Assembly: GCA_003963075.1 (NCBI GenBank) | Contig: RXJV01000036.1 | Coordinates: 81,953-145,952, forward strand | Source of the DNA: Burkholderiales bacterium | GTDB lineage: Bacteria; Pseudomonadota; Gammaproteobacteria; Burkholderiales; Burkholderiaceae_C | Direction of reading: 5' to 3' | DNA: 64,000 nt | Part shown: positions 59,479-64,000 of the stretch, piece by piece | How positions within the stretch are numbered: position 1 is the first letter of the stretch | How the letters are laid out: each line of letters begins with the position of its first letter | The notes under the pieces: generated by a model | The model's database searches: none | Told to the model about the DNA's origin: nothing | What the model saw: only the letters and a program-made list of their open reading frames with translations | Made by a program: the position numbers and the translations under genes

Positions 59479-60912
59479 ATGGACACCGCCACCTCCCCAT
59501 CCGTCGGCGCCCTGCGCCAGTTCGACGACCTGCCCGGCCCGCGGGGCCTGCCGGTGTTCGGCAACCTGCTACAGATCGATTCGACCCGGGTGCACCAGCA
59601 GGTGGAGGCCTGGTGCGAGGCCTTCGGGCCGGTGTTCAAACTGAGACTGGGCAAGCGGCGTGTCGTCGTCGTGGGCGACCACGAGCTGATCACGGCCGTG
59701 CTGCGCGACCGTCCGGACGGCTTCCGGCGCACGCAGCGCCTGGAGGAAGTGGGCCGCGAGATGGGCCTGGTGGGCGGGTTGTTCTCGGTCAATGGCGAGG
59801 TCTGGAAGCGGCAGCGCCGGATGGTCATGGCCGGGTTCGACCCGGTCCATGTCAAGCGCTACTACCCGGCCCTGCTGCGCGTGGCCGAGCGGCTGGTGGG
59901 GCGTTGGCAGCGCGCCGCGCGCCAGGACCGCCGCATCGAGCTGCAGGCCGACCTGATGCGCTTCACGGTGGATGCGGTCGCGGGCCTGGCCTTCGGCGAG
60001 GACGTCAACACCCTGCAGTCCGACGAGGACGTGATCCAGCAGCACCTCAACCGCATCTTCCCGATGCTGTTCAAGCGCATGTTTTCGCCGCTGCCGACCT
60101 GGCGCTGGTGGCCCCGGGGCGAGGACCGCGCGCTGGCGCACAGCGTGGCCGCGATCGATGTCGCGGTGCAGGGCTTCATCGCCCAGGCGCGGGCGCGTCT
60201 GAGCGCCGACCCGGGCCTGCGCAGCGCGCCGGGCAATCTGCTGGAGGCCATGCTGGTGGCTGCTGACGAACCCGGCAGCGGCATCGACGATGCCCAGGTG
60301 GCCGGCAATGTGCTGACGATGCTGCTGGCCGGCGAGGACACCACGGCCAATACCCTGGCCTGGATGATCTGGCTGCTGTCGCGCCACCCCGAGGCGCTGG
60401 CGCAGGCGCGGGCCGAGGTGGACCGCGTGCTGGGTGACGCCGCGCTGCCGGACCTGGCCCAGCTCGGCCAGCTGGACTTTGTCGAGGCCTGTGCCCACGA
60501 GACGATGCGGCTGCGGCCGGTCGCGCCGATCAACACCATGCAGGCGGTGCACGATACCCGGGTCGGCGATGTGGCGGTGCCGGCCGGCACGCTGGTGATG
60601 GGCGTGATGCGTCATGACGCCGTCAGCGAGCGCCACCTGCCCGGCGCCGCGGCCTTCGACCCGCAGCGCTGGCTGGGCGATGCCAAGCAGGCCGGTGTGG
60701 CCAAACGCCTGTCCATGCCCTTCGGCGCGGGGCCGCGGATCTGCCCCGGGCGCTACCTGGCGCTGATGGAGATCAAGCTGGCCATGGCCGCGTTGCTGCG
60801 GCACTTCGACATCGCGGCCGTGGACACGCCCGACGGCCAGGCGCCGCGCGAGCATCTGCAGCTGGCGATGGGGCCGGTGGGCCTGTCGATGCGCCTGCGC
60901 CTGCGGGCCTGA
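59479..60912 (+). CDS. Cytochrome P450
   Basis: A 477-residue monooxygenase without a membrane anchor. ATG 59479 precedes LPGPRGLPVFGNLLQI. The I-helix is LLAGEDTTANTLAWM, the ExxR pair is in ACAHETMRLRP, and the heme loop FGAGPRICPGRYLA supplies the cysteine ligand. It lacks a fused reductase, so a separate ferredoxin or reductase must supply electrons; none is adjacent. The substrate is unknown. The nearby small dioxygenase-like and monooxygenase-like genes make a catabolic role possible. Confidence 0.93.
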   Translation: MDTATSPSVGALRQFDDLPGPRGLPVFGNLLQIDSTRVHQQVEAWCEAFGPVFKLRLGKRRVVVVGDHELITAVLRDRPDGFRRTQRLEEVGREMGLVGGLFSVNGEVWKRQRRMVMAGFDPVHVKRYYPALLRVAERLVGRWQRAARQDRRIELQADLMRFTVDAVAGLAFGEDVNTLQSDEDVIQQHLNRIFPMLFKRMFSPLPTWRWWPRGEDRALAHSVAAIDVAVQGFIAQARARLSADPGLRSAPGNLLEAMLVAADEPGSGIDDAQVAGNVLTMLLAGEDTTANTLAWMIWLLSRHPEALAQARAEVDRVLGDAALPDLAQLGQLDFVEACAHETMRLRPVAPINTMQAVHDTRVGDVAVPAGTLVMGVMRHDAVSERHLPGAAAFDPQRWLGDAKQAGVAKRLSMPFGAGPRICPGRYLALMEIKLAMAALLRHFDIAAVDTPDGQAPREHLQLAMGPVGLSMRLRLRA

Positions 60913-60983
60913 AGTGCGGCGGCCCGTGGCGCGCCGGGATTGCCCACAATGCGCAGATCCCAACAGCCTCAGCGGAGACGCGC

Positions 60984-61382
60984 TTGTTCAACCACATCAT
61001 CGTCGGCACGAACGACATCGAGCGCAGCAAGCGCTTCTACGACGCGGTGCTGGCCGTGCTGGGCGCGCCCGAAGGCGTGCGCAACACCGCGGCCACCGGC
61101 CATCAGCGGGTGTTCTACCGCCATGCCGGCAACAGCTTCGGCATCAGCCAGCCGATCAACGACGAGCCGGCCTGCCATGCCAACGGCGGCACCATCGGCT
61201 TCAAATGCGAATCGGCGGAACAGGTCAAGACCTTCCACGATGTGGCGGTCGCGCATGGCGGCAGCTCCATCGAAGAACCGCCGGGCCTGCGCGAAGGCGC
61301 GCTGGGGGCCATGCACCTGAGCTATGTGCGCGACCCGGATGGCAACAAGCTCTGCGCGATCTGGCGCGTGCCCAAGGCCTGA
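60984..61382 (+). CDS. VOC-family (glyoxalase-like) protein
   Basis: A 132-residue single VOC module. TTG 60984 is the start, with GGAG just upstream (GCGGAGACGC). The fold signature runs from FNHIIVGTNDIERSKRFYDAVL to LSYVRDPDGNKLCAIW. A metal or substrate pocket would involve the His near the N-terminus and the C-terminal Asp/Glu positions. Reaction unknown. It follows the P450 gene after about 70 nt. Confidence 0.88.
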   Translation: MFNHIIVGTNDIERSKRFYDAVLAVLGAPEGVRNTAATGHQRVFYRHAGNSFGISQPINDEPACHANGGTIGFKCESAEQVKTFHDVAVAHGGSSIEEPPGLREGALGAMHLSYVRDPDGNKLCAIWRVPKA

Positions 61383-61482
61383 ATGCCGGACCCGGCAGCG
61401 CGGCGCGATGCTTCGTTGCCGGCCTAAGCATCCTTGCGCTGGCGCGGGGCACAGTGCGACGCCTTGATTTCGAGGAGCTGCC

Positions 61483-61794
61483 ATGCCCGCCATCACCTGC
61501 TTTATCCGCTATCAGATCGACGCGTTTCAGCGAGACGCCTTCCGCAGCTACGCCGAGCGCTGGGGCCGCATCATTCCGCGCCTCGGCGGCCGGCTGCTCG
61601 GTTATTGGCTGCCCTGGGAGGGCAGGAACGACGAGGCCTGGGGGTTGATCGGCTTCGACTCGCTGGCCGATTACGAGGCCTACCGCGCCAGGCTCAGGGC
61701 CGACCCCGAGGCCCGCGCCAACTTCGATTTCGCGCAGCAGCAGCGCTTCATCCGGCGCGAGGAGCGCACCTTCTGTGAGGATGTGCGTCCATGA
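61483..61794 (+). CDS. NIPSNAP-family protein
   Basis: A 103-residue protein with GAGGAG before ATG 61483. The opening [24 protein letters not shown] and the central [40 protein letters not shown] are typical NIPSNAP dimeric alpha/beta-barrel features. Its role is unknown. It overlaps the next gene (ATGA, 61791-61794), starting a three-gene coupled cluster. Confidence 0.85.
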   Translation: MPAITCFIRYQIDAFQRDAFRSYAERWGRIIPRLGGRLLGYWLPWEGRNDEAWGLIGFDSLADYEAYRARLRADPEARANFDFAQQQRFIRREERTFCEDVRP

Positions 61795-62114
61795 TCGCCG
61801 TCATGTTCGAAGTGCAGCCCACGGCTGGGGGCCGCGCCGCCTATCTGGACCATGCTGCGGCCCTGATGCCGCTGTTGGAGGGCATGGACGGCTTCATCTC
61901 GGTGGAACGCTTCCAGAGCCTCACCCAGCCCGAACGGCTGCTGTCGCTGTCGTTCTGGCGCGATGAAGCGGCCGTGCGCGGCTGGCGCGAGATGGAGCGC
62001 CACCGCGCGGCGCAGGCGGTGGGCCGTGGCGGCTTGTTCGCCGATTACCGGCTGCGCGTCGCCCAGGTCGTGCGCGACTACGGCCTGAACGAGCGCGAGC
62101 AGGTGCCGCATTGA
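61791..62114 (+). CDS. Antibiotic-biosynthesis-monooxygenase (ABM) domain protein
   Basis: A 107-residue protein of the dimeric ABM/ferredoxin-like fold ([62 protein letters not shown]). Members can be cofactor-free monooxygenases or heme-binding; none can be assigned. It is coupled at both ends: ATGA overlap with the NIPSNAP gene and TTGA overlap with the regulator gene. Confidence 0.85.
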   Translation: MIAVMFEVQPTAGGRAAYLDHAAALMPLLEGMDGFISVERFQSLTQPERLLSLSFWRDEAAVRGWREMERHRAAQAVGRGGLFADYRLRVAQVVRDYGLNEREQVPH

Positions 62115-62794
62115 ACGCCGAGCCGCGCCTGGCCCGCATCGCTGCGGCCATTGCCGACGCGACGCGGGCACGCACGCTGGCGCGGCTGCTCGACGGCCGC
62201 CTGCACACGGCCGGTGAGCTGGCCGCGCATGCGGGTGTGACCGCCGCGACCATGTCCGCCCACCTGAAGCTGCTGGTCGACGAAGGGCTGGCCCGCGTGC
62301 GGCCGCAGGGGAGGCATCGCTACTTCGGGCTGGCCGACGCCGATGTGGCGCATGCGCTGGAGGCCCTGCTGCGGGTCGCAGACGGTCGCGATGCCGGCCC
62401 CGCCGCCGACCTGAGGCGCTGGCAGAAGCCGGCCATGCAGGGCCTGCGGCACGCGCGCAGCTGCTATGGCCACCTGGCGGGCGAGCAGGGCGTGCGGTGG
62501 CGCGACATGCTGCTGGCCCGGGGCTGGGTGACGGCAACGCCGGAGGGTCGCTACGAGGTGAGCGACGCGGGCGGCACCGCACTGGCGGTGCTGCTGCCCG
62601 AGGGGTTCACCGCGAGGGGGCGCATGCTCTACGACTGCGTCGATTGGTCCGAACGCCGCGACCATTTCGCCGGGCCCCTGGCGGTGGCCTGGCTGGACGC
62701 GATGCTGGACAGGGGCTGGCTTCGGCGGCTGCCGCAGTCGCGCGAGTTGCGGGTGACGCCCGCGGGCCAGCGGGGGCTGCTGGGGGCACCGTAG
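62111..62794 (+). CDS. ArsR-type transcriptional regulator
   Basis: A 227-residue regulator starting at TTG 62111, coupled to the ABM gene (TTGA). The winged helix (about 5-85) has LHTAGELAAHAGVTAATMSAHLKLLVDEGLARVRPQGRHRYF. A C-terminal half of about 130 residues with no named domain (RGRMLYDCVDWSERRDHFAGPLAVAW) is typical of longer HTH_20-type members. There is no cysteine pair in the HTH helix, so it is probably not a metal sensor. It likely controls its own operon. Confidence 0.85.
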   Translation: MNAEPRLARIAAAIADATRARTLARLLDGRLHTAGELAAHAGVTAATMSAHLKLLVDEGLARVRPQGRHRYFGLADADVAHALEALLRVADGRDAGPAADLRRWQKPAMQGLRHARSCYGHLAGEQGVRWRDMLLARGWVTATPEGRYEVSDAGGTALAVLLPEGFTARGRMLYDCVDWSERRDHFAGPLAVAWLDAMLDRGWLRRLPQSRELRVTPAGQRGLLGAP

Positions 62795-63074
62795 CCCGGC
62801 GTTGCGGGCCTGGATCCATCAAATTGGGGAGACGAGGCGGCGACGGCGGGCAGCCGGGCCTGTACAAAGCGGGCATGTCCCAGCTTCGCACCCGCGTGCC
62901 CGCGCGCGCAACACCGGCCGCATGCGGCTGGGGCTGACCATCGCACCCACCCACAAGACGGCGCAGTCGCGGGTCGAGCTGCACGTCAAGTTGCAGGGCG
63001 GGCGGTGCGATGACGTTGATCTGGCCCACGCCGAGGGCGGCAAAGCCTGAGGCACCGATTCAAGGAGGCATGGC

Positions 63075-63458
63075 ATGGCCACCCTCGACCATCTGATCCT
63101 GAAGGTCAACGACCTCGACGCCAGCCTGCGCTTCTACACGGAGGTGCTGGGCTTCAGCGACGCGGGCCGCGACGGGCCGTTCACGATCGTGAAGGTCGGG
63201 CCGGACTGCCAGCTTCAGCTGGCGCCTTGGGGCACGCCAGGCATGGAGCACTACGCCTTTGCCGTGACGCCGGCCGAGTTCGACGCCATCTTTGCGCGCA
63301 TCCGGGCGGCTGGCCTGGCCCATGGGCCGACCTTCGACGCGGTGGGCACGAACACGGGCCCCGGCAGCGAGGTCGGCGCGCGTGGCGCGGGCCCGACCCT
63401 GTATTTCAACGACCCGAACCAGCACCTGATCGAGATCAGGTGCTACCAGGGCAGCTGA
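63075..63458 (+). CDS. VOC-family (glyoxalase/bleomycin-resistance-like) protein
   Basis: A 127-residue single VOC module with AAGGAGG before ATG 63075. It begins ATLDHLILKVNDLDASLRFYTEVLGF, with the N-terminal His of the family, has a central TPGMEHYAFAV and ends GPTLYFNDPNQHLIEIRCY, containing the Glu metal ligand. Reaction unknown. It is the third such protein in the window. It is convergent with the SpoVR gene. Confidence 0.88.
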   Translation: MATLDHLILKVNDLDASLRFYTEVLGFSDAGRDGPFTIVKVGPDCQLQLAPWGTPGMEHYAFAVTPAEFDAIFARIRAAGLAHGPTFDAVGTNTGPGSEVGARGAGPTLYFNDPNQHLIEIRCYQGS

Positions 63459-63553
63459 TCTCGCGGTTCGGGTCGACATCCTTCGATGTTCTTCTGTGGG
63501 CCTGGAGATCCGGGCCGCTGACGGCACTCACGGGTCGTGCCGTTGCGCGCCGG

Positions 63554-64000
63554 TCAGCCCACCTGAGCCGGCACATTCCAGCGCCGGGTCACGTCGCCGC
63601 GGCCGTTGACGCTTTCGAGGTTGACCGCAAAGCCCCACAGGCGGCCGACATGCTTGAGCACCTCCTGGGCGCTGTCGTGCAGCGGGCGGTTGAGGTGCTG
63701 CACATGGCGCAGCGTCAGCGAGCGGTCGCCGCGCAGGTTGACGTTCCAGACCTGGATGTTGGGTTCTCGGGTGGACAGGTCGTATTGCCGTGACAGCGCC
63801 TGGCGCAGGTGGCGGTAGCCGCCCTCGTCATGGATGGCCGAGATCTCGTACTCGCTCTTGGCCTCGTCGTCGAGGATGGCGAACAGGCGGAAGTCGCGCA
63901 TGATCTTCGGGCTCAGGTACTGGCCGATGAAGCTCTCGTCCTTGAAGTTGCGCATCGCGTGGTCCAGCGTGGGCAGCCAGTCGCTGCCGGCGATGTCGGG
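63554..64000 (-). CDS. SpoVR-family protein (N-terminal part beyond window)
   Basis: The last 148 residues of a SpoVR/YcgB-type protein; the gene runs beyond the window edge. Residues include AMRNFKDESFIGQYLSPKIM, RDFRLFAILDDEAK, SEYEISAIHDEGGYRHLRQAL and a C-terminal DSAQEVLKHVGRLWGFAV, which match the family end. In sporulators SpoVR affects cortex formation; in proteobacteria it is linked to a conserved yeaG-yeaH-ycgB unit under nitrogen or stationary stress. The rest of that unit would lie past the window. Confidence 0.9.
   Translation of the reverse strand, partial: PDIAGSDWLPTLDHAMRNFKDESFIGQYLSPKIMRDFRLFAILDDEAKSEYEISAIHDEGGYRHLRQALSRQYDLSTREPNIQVWNVNLRGDRSLTLRHVQHLNRPLHDSAQEVLKHVGRLWGFAVNLESVNGRGDVTRRWNVPAQVG

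Overview
The window is a GC-rich chromosomal segment, most likely from a betaproteobacterium of the order Burkholderiales (Roseateles/Rubrivivax/Leptothrix-like). This is inferred from the strong G/C bias at third codon positions, a PEP-CTERM protein, the gene families present, and two copies of a 'CCCCTCGGGG' dispersed repeat of the sort common in that group. No rRNA, tRNA, CRISPR array, prophage or insertion sequence was seen. About 66 protein genes are supported, and the genes at both ends are cut by the window.

Layout. 1-2.5 kb: SPFH/band-7 protein and an SH3-like protein (minus). 2.7-8.1 kb: AAA/STAND-type ATPase, periplasmic Cu/Zn superoxide dismutase, a DUF4261-like protein and a response regulator/histidine kinase pair. 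8.1-12 kb: YkgJ-type cysteine-cluster protein, NAPE-PLD-like metallo-hydrolase and an alkylsulfatase lipoprotein. 12.1-13.6 kb: arsenic operon arsR-arsC-aquaporin behind a clear operator. 13.65-21.1 kb: an enzyme-rich stretch with a DUF885 hydrolase, a large lipoprotein fusing polysaccharide deacetylase, caspase-like and TPR parts, an ankyrin protein, a trypsin-like protease and a GGDEF cyclase. 21.2-32.8 kb: SUV3-type helicase, GNAT, VOC, SDR, M61 and M20 peptidases, POT peptide transporter, GST and a class-V aminotransferase. 32.9-33.5 kb: toxin-antitoxin pair with an 11-bp tandem operator repeat.

33.8-44.8 kb: methyltransferase, RidA, U32 peptidase (RlhA type), M20 peptidase, esterase, a membrane-tethered receiver, an MFS pump behind a MerR-type promoter, and queuosine genes (a three-fold repeated QueD-like protein and QueE). 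44.8-51.5 kb: a possible integron gene cassette, DUF1223 protein, OmpW, GDSL lipoprotein, MazG-like pyrophosphohydrolase, DnaQ-like exonuclease, GNAT and a PEP-CTERM protein. 51.5-57.9 kb: an HNH-like protein divergent from a WYL regulator, the yqjD-yqjE-yqjK-like membrane cluster, a TPR/SPINDLY glycosyltransferase and cob(I)alamin adenosyltransferase. 58-64 kb: FAD-linked lactate dehydrogenase, cytochrome P450, two VOC proteins, a translationally coupled NIPSNAP/ABM/ArsR cluster and the end of SpoVR.

Most useful leads: the deacetylase-caspase-TPR lipoprotein (15.6-18.4 kb), the MerR-type promoter whose spacing predicts a leaderless efflux-pump mRNA (42.9 kb), the triplicated QueD-like protein with complementary residue losses (43-44 kb), the attC-like site at the end of a lone hypothetical gene (44.8 kb), and the HNH-like/WYL divergent pair (51.6-53.7 kb).
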